Assembly (NCBI GenBank): GCA_034437515.1 | Contig: DAOTTX010000122.1 | Location: 1 to 45,106 of the forward strand | Origin: DAOTTX01 sp034437515 | Lineage (GTDB): Bacteria > Chloroflexota > Anaerolineae > Aggregatilineales > Phototrophicaceae | Direction: 5' to 3' | Length of the DNA: 45,106 bases | Shown here: positions 1 to 7,733 of the stretch, one piece after another | Position numbering within the stretch: the first letter of the stretch is position 1 | How the letters are laid out: every line of letters begins with the position of its first letter | Translations under genes and position numbers: made by a program | Notes under the pieces: generated by a model | What the model saw: only the letters and a program-made list of their open reading frames with translations | Databases searched by the model: none | What the model was told of the DNA's origin: nothing

Positions 1-6
1 CCCCGA

Positions 7-40
7 CCCCTTCTCCCCAACGCTTCGCTGGGAGAAGGGG
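7..40. repeat. Hairpin repeat, 11-bp arms
   Basis: CCCCTTCTCCC at 7-17 is perfectly complementary to GGGAGAAGGGG at 30-40, with a 12-nt loop. It sits upstream of the alcohol dehydrogenase gene and probably belongs to an interspersed family of pyrimidine/purine hairpins, since a similar but different one follows at 59-78. It could also be the terminator of a gene lying before the window, but no T-run follows. Confidence 0.55.
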
Positions 41-58
41 AGAAAATCGTTCTCAAGT

Positions 59-78
59 CCCTCTCCCTGGGGAGAGGG
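59..78. repeat. Hairpin repeat, 9-bp arms
   Basis: CCCTCTCCC (59-67) and GGGAGAGGG (70-78) form a perfect 9-bp stem with a 2-nt spacer, followed by an AGGGTGAGGG tract. Together with 7-40 it looks like the end of a dispersed intergenic repeat. No T-run follows, so a terminator role is unproven. Confidence 0.55.
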
Positions 79-155
79 AAACAGGGTGAGGGCTTTTCAA
101 ACAGCTTCTAAATGAATTTAGGGGATAATAAAATTTAAATGAGGAGATATTTACT

Positions 156-1286
156 ATGAAGACACGCGCAGCCGTACTCTACACGATGGATCATGAACCG
201 CCCTATAAAGCTAGCTCGCCACTCGTCATCGAAGACCTCGAACTCGACGGGCCAGGGGCGGGTGAAGTGCTGGTGGAACTGGTCGGCGCGGGACTTTGCC
301 ATAGCGATCTTTCCGTGATTAATGGTAGCCGCCCACGAGTAATGCCAATGGTCATGGGGCACGAAGCGAGCGGCGTCGTCCGTGAAGTTGGCCCGAATGT
401 GTACGATCTGGTAGAAGGCGATCATGTCGTCTTTAGTTTCGTCCCCAATTGTGGGCACTGCGTCCCGTGTGCCTCCGGGCGAGCGGCACTATGCGAGAAC
501 GGCGCAGAAGCAAACACCGCCGGGACACTACTCAGCGGTGCTAAACGCTTCAAGGCCATGAACGGCGAACCGCTGAACCACCATCTCGGTGTCTCCGCGT
601 TCTCTCAGTTGACCGTCGCCGCACAGGAGTCGCTGGTCAAGATCGACAAAGATGTGCCGCTGGAGAAGGCCGCGTTGTTCGGCTGTGGTGTGATGACCGG
701 GGTCGGCGCGGTCGTGAATACCGCACAGGTGCAGGCCGGGTATTCGGTCGCCGTGTTTGGCATGGGCGGGGTCGGCTTGAGCGCGGTGATGGGCGCACGG
801 GCGGTCGGCGCATATCCGATCATCGCGGTTGATTTGAAGGACGATAAACTACAGCTCGCCAAAGAGGTCGGCGCGACCCACACGGTCAACGGCGCACACA
901 ATGACTCGGTCGAAGTCATCCGCGAGATCACGAACGGTGGCGCGTTCTATACTTTTGAAAGTGTCGGAAACGCGCAGGTGCTCGTGCAGGCTTACCGGGC
1001 GACCGGGCGCGGAGGCACAACGATTTCTATTGGTTTGCCGCACCCCAGCAAGATGTTCGAAATTCCGGCGGTCAGTCTGGTCGGGGAAGAACGCACCGTG
1101 AAGGGCAGCTATATGGGGTCATCGGTGCCACGCCGAGATATTCCACGCTACATTGCCATGTATAAAGCGGGCATCCTCCCGGTGGATAAGTTGCACACGC
1201 ACACCCTCAGCCTCGATGAGATCAACACCGGCTTTGATCGCCTCGCCACTGCTGATGCGGTGCGGCAGGTCATCGCTTTCCGGTAA
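156..1286 (+). CDS. Zinc-dependent alcohol dehydrogenase (MDR superfamily)
   Basis: A 376-residue medium-chain dehydrogenase, full length for the family. Catalytic-zinc ligands are visible as Cys48, His69-Glu70 and Cys177. The structural zinc site is the canonical C-x2-C-x2-C-x7-C at 99-113, and the NAD(P)-binding Rossmann motif GMGGVG lies at 202-207. The structural-zinc lobe and overall layout resemble the class III/aryl-alcohol dehydrogenase branch, so oxidation of an alcohol (or a formaldehyde-thiol adduct) with NAD is likely; the substrate cannot be read from sequence. The ATG at 156 has a strong GAGGAG ribosome site at 141-146. The gene appears to stand alone, with hairpin repeats before it and a hairpin after it. 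Confidence 0.9.
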   Translation: MKTRAAVLYTMDHEPPYKASSPLVIEDLELDGPGAGEVLVELVGAGLCHSDLSVINGSRPRVMPMVMGHEASGVVREVGPNVYDLVEGDHVVFSFVPNCGHCVPCASGRAALCENGAEANTAGTLLSGAKRFKAMNGEPLNHHLGVSAFSQLTVAAQESLVKIDKDVPLEKAALFGCGVMTGVGAVVNTAQVQAGYSVAVFGMGGVGLSAVMGARAVGAYPIIAVDLKDDKLQLAKEVGATHTVNGAHNDSVEVIREITNGGAFYTFESVGNAQVLVQAYRATGRGGTTISIGLPHPSKMFEIPAVSLVGEERTVKGSYMGSSVPRRDIPRYIAMYKAGILPVDKLHTHTLSLDEINTGFDRLATADAVRQVIAFR

Positions 1287-1337
1287 CCTACCCGCACACG
1301 GCGAGGAAGTTGTGCGCAGGTTGCTTGAATTCCAGCC

Positions 1338-1384
1338 CCAGCCGCACGGTGAAAACCAGATGTGAATGCAACCGTGCTGGCTGG
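1338..1384 (+). terminator. Possible hairpin terminator after the ADH gene
   Basis: CCAGCCGCACGGT (1338-1350) pairs with ACCGTGCTGGCTGG (1371-1384), with one bulged base and a 20-nt loop. It lies about 50 bp past the dehydrogenase stop codon. There is no good T-run after it, so it may be a processed or Rho-assisted end, or only a dyad. Confidence 0.35.
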
Positions 1385-1395
1385 TGGCTTCCAAC

Positions 1396-1435
1396 AAAAT
1401 GTCAACATTTTATCCGGCGCAGGGAGTGATATAAT
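1396..1435 (+). promoter_or_regulatory. Candidate promoter with operator-like palindrome before the VKOR gene
   Basis: A perfect -10 box TATAAT lies at 1430-1435. Eighteen bases upstream is a 7-bp palindrome, AAAATGT-CA-ACATTTT (1396-1411), which covers the -35 position; no consensus TTGACA is present. A dyad replacing the -35 box is what an activator or repressor site would look like, but this is inference. If transcription starts near 1442, a start codon at 1475 gives a leader of about 33 nt. Confidence 0.4.
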
Positions 1436-1474
1436 AACAACATTAACGTGATAAACGTGAGAAAATTGAACCCC

Positions 1475-1972
1475 ATGAGCCAAACCAGTCTCTCCATGAA
1501 CGCAACAAAAGTAGAAAAGCGTGGATTTCGCCTTTCCGCGAAAGTGTTAAGCCTACTCGTGCTACTCGCGGCGATTGGCGTCAGCGGTTACCTGAGCTAT
1601 TTGAAATTCGATACCGGTGCCAGCGCGGTCTGTGTGAGCGGGGGCGCGTTCGACTGTGGTGTGGTGCTCAACAGCGTTTACTCGGAGCTAGCGGGTATCC
1701 CGATTGCTTATCTCGGCCTGGCGACGAATTTTGTCGTGGTTGGCTTGCTGCTGCTGGAAAGTCGTCTCGGCATCCTGCGGGAATACGGGCCGGTGCTAAT
1801 CTTCGGTGTCGTGCTACTGGCGTTTCTGTTCTCGGTCTATCTGGTGTATGTGCAGGCTGCGCTCATCAGTGCGTACTGCCCCTGGTGCCTGACGCACGAG
1901 GCTTTGATCGCGGTGCTGTTCGGTCTGTCAACGTGGCGGCTGTGGCAGTGGTTACAGCCCAGCGAAGAATAA
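1475..1972 (+). CDS. Vitamin K epoxide reductase (VKOR) family membrane protein
   Basis: A 165-residue protein with four to five hydrophobic segments. It has the family's two cysteine elements: a loop pair (AVC...FDC near residues 54-63) followed by the SVYSELAGIPIAYLG-type stretch, and a C-terminal CPWC redox centre. Bacterial VKOR homologues reoxidise DsbA-like thioredoxins using quinone, making disulfide bonds in exported proteins. No fused thioredoxin domain and no DsbA neighbour is present here. I prefer ATG 1475; GTG 1448 and ATG 1496 are also in frame and none has a strong ribosome site. It fits a cell exporting the cysteine-pair proteins at 34-41 kb, but that link is only inference. 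Confidence 0.85.
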   Translation: MSQTSLSMNATKVEKRGFRLSAKVLSLLVLLAAIGVSGYLSYLKFDTGASAVCVSGGAFDCGVVLNSVYSELAGIPIAYLGLATNFVVVGLLLLESRLGILREYGPVLIFGVVLLAFLFSVYLVYVQAALISAYCPWCLTHEALIAVLFGLSTWRLWQWLQPSEE

Positions 1973-1982
1973 CGGTGAAACG

Positions 1983-2216
1983 ATGACTTTTCTACGCAGC
2001 TTCGCTATTTTGTCGGTCGGCATCGGTGCTGGGTTGTTATTAGGTATCAGATTGCAGCAAGAACGCACGCGAGAACTCGCGGCGAAAGCGGCAAAATGGG
2101 ATGAAATGGATCAGGCGCTCTCGCATATCCAGCCGCTATCTGTTGAAGAACAAGCTGAATCTGTCCTTATTGATAAAGCCTACGAAGAATACCAGGAGCG
2201 TCGCAACAATGGATAA
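1983..2216 (+). CDS. Small single-pass membrane protein, unknown function
   Basis: A 77-residue protein I do not recognise. Residues 5-22 are hydrophobic and glycine-rich (one membrane helix), and the rest is charged and helical, ending in a Glu/Arg-rich tail. It starts 10 bp after the VKOR gene stops, and its end overlaps the next gene by 8 bp, so VKOR, this gene and the next look like one operon. Function may relate to YtxH-like small envelope proteins, but that is only resemblance. Confidence 0.6.
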   Translation: MTFLRSFAILSVGIGAGLLLGIRLQQERTRELAAKAAKWDEMDQALSHIQPLSVEEQAESVLIDKAYEEYQERRNNG

Positions 2217-2430
2217 TCGCCACATAGATAATGGATTGCAGCGACTAAAGGATCTTTTGAAGCTCCCTATCGACCCCCGATTGAAAGCTGAAATTCGCCG
2301 CGCTGTCGATGACATCGAATTAGGTGTTGTTACTTATGATGATGTGATCTCCGGTCTGGAACAGCGCCGCCATAATGACGATAACTTCCCCGGTGGCGTC
2401 ATCGGTTGGCTAGACGACGACTACGATTAG
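2209..2430 (+). CDS. Small acidic protein, unknown function
   Basis: A 73-residue hypothetical protein. The reading frame stays open upstream to 2101, but the ATG at 2209 is preceded by AGGAG (2194-2198) at a 10-nt spacing and overlaps the previous stop codon in an ATGGATAA junction, which indicates coupled translation. The sequence is helical in the middle (LKAEIRRAVDDIELG) and ends in a Gly/Asp-rich tail containing WLDDDYD. No domain recognised. It ends 7 bp before the xylulokinase ATG. Confidence 0.6.
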   Translation: MDNRHIDNGLQRLKDLLKLPIDPRLKAEIRRAVDDIELGVVTYDDVISGLEQRRHNDDNFPGGVIGWLDDDYD

Positions 2431-2437
2431 GCTGTTG

Positions 2438-3913
2438 ATGACTTACTTCCTCGGCATTGACATCAGCACGACCAGCGCCAAAGCCGTTATCATCCGTGAA
2501 GATGGCGCGTTGGTTGCGGTCGGCAGCACACCGCAGCCCATCAGCCAGCCGCAGCCATTGTGGAGTGAGCAAAACCCCGCCGATTGGTGGGACGGCGTGG
2601 TCGCGTCCATCCAGGCCGCGCTCGATGAGGCCGGGCTACGCGGTGATGACATCGCCGGTGTCGGCCTCACCGGACAGATGCACGGTCTGGTGATGCTCGA
2701 CTCGGATGGGAACGTGCTGCGTCCGGCGATCTTATGGAACGACCAGCGCACACAGGCGCAATGTGATTGGATGACCGAGCGCATCGGCTTTGAACGGCTG
2801 ATCGCACTGACCGGCAACCGGGCGCTGACCGGCTTCACCGCCCCGAAGATCCTGTGGGTGCGCGAACACGAGCCGGATGTTTACGCGCAGTGTGTACACA
2901 TTTTGCTCCCCAAAGATTACATCCGCTATAAGTTGACCGGCGACCACGCCACCGACCTCGCCGGAGCCGCCGGAACGTCGCTGCTTGACGTCAGAGCGCG
3001 GGACTGGTCGAAAGAAGTGATCGACGCGCTGGACATCCCCGCCGCGTGGCTGCCGAAAGTCCACGAAGGGACGGCGATCACCGGCGAAATTAGCGCGGAA
3101 GCAGCGGCAATCACCGGCTTACACGCCGGGACGCCCGTGGTCGGTGGTGGTGGCGATCAAGCGGCGGGTGCGGTCGGTATGGGCTGTGTGACGCCGGACG
3201 CCATCGGTGTGACGGTCGGCACATCCGGTGTGGTGTTCGCTCCGCTGGATGATTACGCTTACGAACCGGCGGGACGCCTGCACGCCTTCTGCCATGCGGT
3301 ACCGGGGATGTGGCATTTCATGGGGGTGATGTTGAGCGCGGCGGGCAGCCTGCAATGGTACCGTGATACACTCGCGGCAGATGTGTCGTTCGACAATCTA
3401 CTGGCGGCAGCGACGACCGTCCCCGCCGGGAGCGATGGTCTATACTTCCTGCCTTACCTCACCGGGGAGCGCACCCCGCACCCTGACCCCGACGCACGCG
3501 GCGCGTTCATCGGTTTGACGAGTCGCCATACCCGCGCTCATATGACCCGCGCTGTGCTCGAAGGCGTGGCCTACGGGTTGAAAGACAGTTTTACGTTAAT
3601 CGCGGAAGCGGGCTTGCCAGAGGCGTTTACCGTGCGGATTAGCGGGGGTGGGGCCAGGAGTCCGTTCTGGCAGCAGATCATCGCGGATGTACTCGATGCG
3701 CCGTTGTTGAACGTCAACACACCGGAAGCGGGCGCGTTCGGTGCGGCACTGCTCGCCGCGACCGGCACCGGGCATTTCCCCGATGTGCCGTCCGCGTGTG
3801 CGGCGACCATCACCACCGGGGAAACAGTCACGCCCGGTGCGGCGGTTCCGACCTACGCTGAGGCTTACCCCACCTACCGGGCGCTGTATCCTGCGCTGCG
3901 AGAGGTGACCTGA
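2438..3913 (+). CDS. xylB: Xylulokinase (FGGY carbohydrate kinase)
   Basis: A 491-residue FGGY-family kinase of normal length. It transfers phosphate from ATP to D-xylulose, giving xylulose 5-phosphate for the pentose phosphate pathway. The xylulokinase signature TGQMHG is at 78-83, the catalytic aspartate is Asp240 in GGGGDQAAGAVG, and the C-terminal half has the ATPase-fold GTSG and SGGGARS motifs. ATG 2438 is preferred over an adjoining TTG at 2435. No xylose isomerase or sugar transporter lies beside it, so the xylulose source must be encoded elsewhere. It follows the small acidic gene closely and converges exactly on the DoxX-like gene, with no base between the two stop codons. Confidence 0.9.
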   Translation: MTYFLGIDISTTSAKAVIIREDGALVAVGSTPQPISQPQPLWSEQNPADWWDGVVASIQAALDEAGLRGDDIAGVGLTGQMHGLVMLDSDGNVLRPAILWNDQRTQAQCDWMTERIGFERLIALTGNRALTGFTAPKILWVREHEPDVYAQCVHILLPKDYIRYKLTGDHATDLAGAAGTSLLDVRARDWSKEVIDALDIPAAWLPKVHEGTAITGEISAEAAAITGLHAGTPVVGGGGDQAAGAVGMGCVTPDAIGVTVGTSGVVFAPLDDYAYEPAGRLHAFCHAVPGMWHFMGVMLSAAGSLQWYRDTLAADVSFDNLLAAATTVPAGSDGLYFLPYLTGERTPHPDPDARGAFIGLTSRHTRAHMTRAVLEGVAYGLKDSFTLIAEAGLPEAFTVRISGGGARSPFWQQIIADVLDAPLLNVNTPEAGAFGAALLAATGTGHFPDVPSACAATITTGETVTPGAAVPTYAEAYPTYRALYPALREVT

Positions 3914-5074
3914 TTATTCCTCGCTCACTTCGGGCGGTATGATATTCGCGGCGCTGTTGATTTCCACCAGGCCGCCCTCAAACACACTATCAAACGGCTC
4001 GCGGATGGTTTGTAGCGCGGCGACATCGACGTTTTCTTCGTAACGCTGCATCGCACCCCAGCTATAGGGCAGCGTCATCACCACCAGCAGCAACACAAAG
4101 TTCACTGAGGCGAACGCCACCCGCCAGTTGAGTTTATTGTGAATGGCAATCGGTTCCGGGTAGACATCACCGGGGCCTTCCAGCAAGAACACCAGCAGTG
4201 AGGCATGAATCAGGGTATGCCCGATGACCTCTACTTTGCCGAACACCAGCGTCGTGGTGAAGAACACCAGCGTAATCACCAACGCCAACGGACGCTCTAG
4301 CAAGCCGATAATCAATAGGTAGCCCAGCGCGAACTCGATGAATGCCGCCGCCAGCAAGAAGAAATCCACCGGGAAGCCGAGGGTGAGCTGCGGGTTTTGT
4401 TCCAGAATGTAAATGCCCCACTGCGGATAGAAGACTTTTTCCAGCGCGACCCAACATAGTGAGAAGCCAATGGTTGCGTATAAGGCCGGGAGGCCGGTGC
4501 CACGTATCGCCGGATTGTCGTTTTGTGCGACGATCAGATAATAACCGGCACCCATGTACAGCAGATAATCCAGCATATGGAACGCACCGAACTCGAAGAT
4601 ACCGATGATGTACAGCGCGATCAAACCCGCGCCTGCCAGCGGCACCGTCACCGGGAAGATCAACAACAGCGCGATAATAAATTGTAGCCAGCCGATCCAC
4701 GCCTGTGGGATCTCAAGCTCTGGCATGAGCAGTGCATCCGCTTGCCAGGAAAGCAGCAGCACCACACCCGTACCGATGCGCAAGATCAACGTGCTGTATT
4801 CTTTGCGGCTGGAGAGCCAATTGTCGATCTGTTTATAGAGTGAGAACTCCGCGATTTGACGATCCACAAAGACCAGCGCACCGATCACGACAAAGCTCAG
4901 GGCGGCAAGTGCCAGGAACGTCGGGGTAAGCGCCTCACCTAAAGACAGGGGTTCGTCGGCGAAGCTAAAATCTGTAAACCACTTCACATGTGCCTGTGCC
5001 GTCATGGGCAGGGCGACCAACATTAAAACAAAGCCGATTCCGATCCATAATTTTTTACGCATAGCTTCTTTCAT
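3914..5074 (-). CDS. DoxX-like multi-pass membrane protein
   Basis: A 386-residue membrane protein with an N-terminal signal-type helix (IGIGFVLMLVALPMTAQA), an exported HVKWFTDF segment and about eight further hydrophobic helices. The second half resembles DoxX/DoxD-type quinone-linked membrane proteins, a family with poorly defined electron-transfer or redox roles. In-frame starts are GTG 5077, ATG 5074 and ATG 5062. A TATAAT at 5078-5083 on this strand lies so close that ATG 5074 would be nearly leaderless, so ATG 5062, preceded by a GAAAGAAG tract, is a real alternative. It converges on xylB and is separated from the glycosyltransferase operon by a terminator. Confidence 0.7.
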   Translation of the reverse strand: MKEAMRKKLWIGIGFVLMLVALPMTAQAHVKWFTDFSFADEPLSLGEALTPTFLALAALSFVVIGALVFVDRQIAEFSLYKQIDNWLSSRKEYSTLILRIGTGVVLLLSWQADALLMPELEIPQAWIGWLQFIIALLLIFPVTVPLAGAGLIALYIIGIFEFGAFHMLDYLLYMGAGYYLIVAQNDNPAIRGTGLPALYATIGFSLCWVALEKVFYPQWGIYILEQNPQLTLGFPVDFFLLAAAFIEFALGYLLIIGLLERPLALVITLVFFTTTLVFGKVEVIGHTLIHASLLVFLLEGPGDVYPEPIAIHNKLNWRVAFASVNFVLLLVVMTLPYSWGAMQRYEENVDVAALQTIREPFDSVFEGGLVEINSAANIIPPEVSEE

Positions 5075-5077
5075 CAC

Positions 5078-5083
5078 ATTATA
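5078..5083 (-). promoter_or_regulatory. Candidate -10 box of the DoxX-like gene
   Basis: TATAAT on the - strand directly before the start codons at 5077, 5074 and 5062. No clear -35 box is seen 16-18 bp upstream. If used, the mRNA would be leaderless or would start at ATG 5062 with a very short leader. Confidence 0.3.
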
Positions 5084-5144
5084 ACGTCATCGAGACGCTT
5101 CTATCATAGCGACACTATCTTAAAGCAGGATGATTGAAACGAAA

Positions 5145-5168
5145 ACGGACGCTCGTGTGAGCGTCCGT
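5145..5168 (-). terminator. Intrinsic terminator of the glycosyltransferase operon
   Basis: A perfect 10-bp stem (ACGGACGCTC 5145-5154 with GAGCGTCCGT 5159-5168) and a 4-nt loop, with TTTT directly after the stem on the - strand. It lies about 45 bp past the stop codon at 5213. The + strand also has a short T-run, so it could work in both directions. Confidence 0.8.
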
Positions 5169-5212
5169 CTTTTAATGATCGCGTTGAGACTTCGATGTTT
5201 GTGTATGTCTAT

Positions 5213-6187
5213 CTATTGTGGGGTTTCGCTGCGTGCCCAGCGGCTGCTCTCAGCAGCGGCGATGGGCTTGCGTGCCCCGCGTAGGTAGCCAAATCCGGTC
5301 GTAAACAAGCCGATTACAATCGCACTTGCCCGGCCGAGGCCGGAAAGGTCAAACTTCAGGACGGCATCTCTTAAACCGCGCAATACGCCGAGGGGGAGGA
5401 CGCGCATTGTATACGCACGTTCAGAAGATAAGCCATCACTTGAGCCGACCATCTGCGATACCATCGCTTTTGAACGACCTTCGTAGAAGCAGCGTGAGCG
5501 GAAGTAACTCCAGTTAGCACGCTTGCCGGGTACTTTATGTTGAACTTTAGCATTCGGGTTGTAGAGGAACACCTCGCCTGGTTTGGCTTGATGATAGCGG
5601 ATACAAATCTCCGTTTCCTCACAACCAACCGGCAGGGAATCAACACGTCCCATGCCGGTGCGGAAGTTGCCGATCGTATCGAAAACCTCACGGCGGAATG
5701 ACATATTCGCGCCGATCAGATTGCGTACCGGTGCCGTTTCTTCTGGCATCCCGGTGTAGGTGCAGCCGACCACCCAATTAAACTCGGTCGGGAACCACCC
5801 GGGTTGCTCGGTGAGCCACAGCGGGTCGATCTTGCCGCCGATCCCGGCGACGTTCGGGTCAGCATAACCGGTCATAATTGCTTCGACCCAGCCCTGGACG
5901 GCGACGGCATCATCATCTAAAAATCCGATCACATCGCCTTTGGCAACGCTGATGCCGCTGTTGCGGGCACCGCTGAGGCCGCGCTCTTGCGCGTTTTCAA
6001 TGACGACGACATCGGCATGACCGCCCCATTTCTCAGAGACGCGCTCAAACAGGGCCGGGTTGTGGTCAATGGCGACGATAGTTTCGAGCGGCTTCACCGT
6101 CTGCTGTTGCAGCGATTCCACCGCTTCGTTTAAGTCGTCATACCGCTCTTCGGTGTGTGCGCAGATGATGACAGAAAGTGTCGTCAT
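5213..6187 (-). CDS. Family 2 glycosyltransferase
   Basis: A 324-residue GT-A fold inverting glycosyltransferase. The N-terminal SVIICAHTE strand, the RGLSGARNSG nucleotide-binding segment (69-78) and the metal-binding DDD at 91-93 are typical of GT2 enzymes that use a nucleotide-sugar donor. A hydrophobic stretch near the C-terminus (SAIVIGLFTTGFGYL) may anchor it to the membrane. It starts 3 bp after the upstream glycosyltransferase stops, so the two are one operon, probably building a cell-surface glycan or glycolipid. Donor and acceptor cannot be inferred. Confidence 0.85.
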   Translation of the reverse strand: MTTLSVIICAHTEERYDDLNEAVESLQQQTVKPLETIVAIDHNPALFERVSEKWGGHADVVVIENAQERGLSGARNSGISVAKGDVIGFLDDDAVAVQGWVEAIMTGYADPNVAGIGGKIDPLWLTEQPGWFPTEFNWVVGCTYTGMPEETAPVRNLIGANMSFRREVFDTIGNFRTGMGRVDSLPVGCEETEICIRYHQAKPGEVFLYNPNAKVQHKVPGKRANWSYFRSRCFYEGRSKAMVSQMVGSSDGLSSERAYTMRVLPLGVLRGLRDAVLKFDLSGLGRASAIVIGLFTTGFGYLRGARKPIAAAESSRWARSETPQ

Positions 6188-6190
6188 ACG

Positions 6191-7255
6191 TTAGCTCGCG
6201 CTCTGCGCCTGTTTTTCTGCGTTGGCCTCTTCCAGGAACAGCCACATGGTCTCGCTGTTCTTCATGTACTGGTCTTGCAGGTCTCTGCCTTCGGGGTGCT
6301 CTACTTCCATGGTGAGCAGTGCCCAGCTTGCCGCCTTGATCGCGTCCACACCTTGACGGTAGGCATCGGCGTTCAGGTGGCTGCGGCGGCGATAGAGATG
6401 CTTGGCTTCTTGTGCCAGCAGTTTCATAGCCGGGGTGAAGTGATCCACCTGCTGGACTACTTCGACGGTTTCTTTCTGGCCGAAGGTGTTCGGGCCAATC
6501 TTGTCCCAGAATTCACGGACGATCGTGTTCAGCACACGCCAACCGTCTTTCCAGGTGTTCAGATTGCTAGAACCATGAACACGGTCAGCCTCGAAGCTCG
6601 GCACTTCGGTGATCTTCAGACCAGCACGCAGCGCACGAACGTTCATCTCGGTTTCGATCTCGAAGCCGTTGCTTTCCAGTTCAAGGGCGGGCAGCACACG
6701 CCGCCAGAAGGCCGCGTAGCCGTAGCATAGGTCACTGTAGTTGCCGCCGAACAGCAGCGTGACCATTTTGGTCAGTCCCCAGTTACCCAGAAAGCGATAG
6801 TATTCCATATCATCGGTGCCGCCACCCTGGATGAAGCGGGAGCCTTTGGCGAAATCCGCCCCGGCGACCAGCGCACCCACATAAGCGGACATTTCTTCGG
6901 GAGCCATGGAACCGTCGGCGTCGATCATGATGATGATGTCGCAGGTGGAGGCGTTGAAGCCAGCACGCAGCGCCGCGCCTTTGCCCTTGGTCGTTTCCAG
7001 CACGACCTTGATGTCGGGCATCAGTTCTTTGGCGACTTCGACAGTATTGTCTTCGGAGCGACCGTCAACCAGGATGACTTCATCAATCCATGCTGGAATT
7101 TTCGGCAGGATGTAGGGCAGGTTCTTTTCTTCGTTGATTGTGGGTACGATCACCGATACGGTCGGGCGATTGTACGCTGCCAGGAAAGGTGATGCGGCGG
7201 TTGAACGCCCCTGCTGATTGAAGTCAAGTTTTGTGATGTTATGTTTTTGTTCCAT
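6191..7255 (-). CDS. Family 2 glycosyltransferase, polyprenyl-phosphate type
   Basis: A 354-residue GT2 enzyme. PTVSVIVPTINEEKNLP (31-47) and the DADG metal site (112-115) match the dolichyl/polyprenyl-phosphate mannosyl- or glucosyltransferase and glucosyl-3-phosphoglycerate synthase-like branch. After the catalytic domain comes about 110 residues of helical sequence without membrane helices, so it is probably soluble or peripheral. ATG 7255 follows a strong GAGGGGG ribosome site; an upstream in-frame TTG at 7273 is unlikely. First gene of a two-gene operon with the glycosyltransferase at 5213. Confidence 0.85.
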   Translation of the reverse strand: MEQKHNITKLDFNQQGRSTAASPFLAAYNRPTVSVIVPTINEEKNLPYILPKIPAWIDEVILVDGRSEDNTVEVAKELMPDIKVVLETTKGKGAALRAGFNASTCDIIIMIDADGSMAPEEMSAYVGALVAGADFAKGSRFIQGGGTDDMEYYRFLGNWGLTKMVTLLFGGNYSDLCYGYAAFWRRVLPALELESNGFEIETEMNVRALRAGLKITEVPSFEADRVHGSSNLNTWKDGWRVLNTIVREFWDKIGPNTFGQKETVEVVQQVDHFTPAMKLLAQEAKHLYRRRSHLNADAYRQGVDAIKAASWALLTMEVEHPEGRDLQDQYMKNSETMWLFLEEANAEKQAQSAS

Positions 7256-7733
7256 GATTGAGTTCCCCCTCAATTATGTGGTCTGATAATTAGGCGTACA
7301 GAACTAAGGTCTGCACTAGGCACACCGTTTCCGGTATGACGTTGTTTCTCGAAAATTATTTCTTGTGATCGCCTTGATGATTGTTGCTCTGGCGATTTAA
7401 TCTTGAAGTGTGTTGCTCACTTACATACTCATTATATGAACTATTGTGATTTGAAGTCAACCAAAACGTACTTAGTTCATAAATTTTTTACGTACTTCGT
7501 ATTTATCCCTGTTTCTGGTTCAAAAACTTGTTTTCCTGAGTCACAAGTGAGTAGTGTTGACCCAGAAAGATGCCATTTAAGTTAAGTTGAGCATTCAAAT
7601 AAGGTGATTTGTTTGGTTTCCTTTACGTTTTACATAAGTTAACCGGGGGTTTTAAATTAGTTTGCATAGGGTTGTGAGCGAAAAATGCGCCCCGCAGGAC
7701 GCATTTTTGCTCATTTTACGCTTAATAAAGGAC
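7256..7733. other. AT-rich spacer without a gene
   Basis: 478 bp between two - strand genes. Apart from the terminator at 7681-7708 it is visibly more AT-rich than its surroundings between about 7280 and 7660. A 60-codon open frame at 7403-7585 has no ribosome site and no protein-like composition. The promoter of the glycosyltransferase operon must lie here, but no convincing -35/-10 pair was found. Confidence 0.5.
7681..7708 (-). terminator. Intrinsic terminator of the PPC-repeat gene
   Basis: On the - strand, a 12-bp stem with one G-U pair (7697-7708 with 7681-7692) closes a 4-nt TGCG loop. The stem ends in a run of five T, 26 bp after the stop codon. A textbook Rho-independent terminator. 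Confidence 0.85.

Noticed and set aside
6155..6730. A 191-codon open frame on + opposite the polyprenyl-type glycosyltransferase
   Set aside because: The - strand encodes a clear GT2 enzyme over the same bases.
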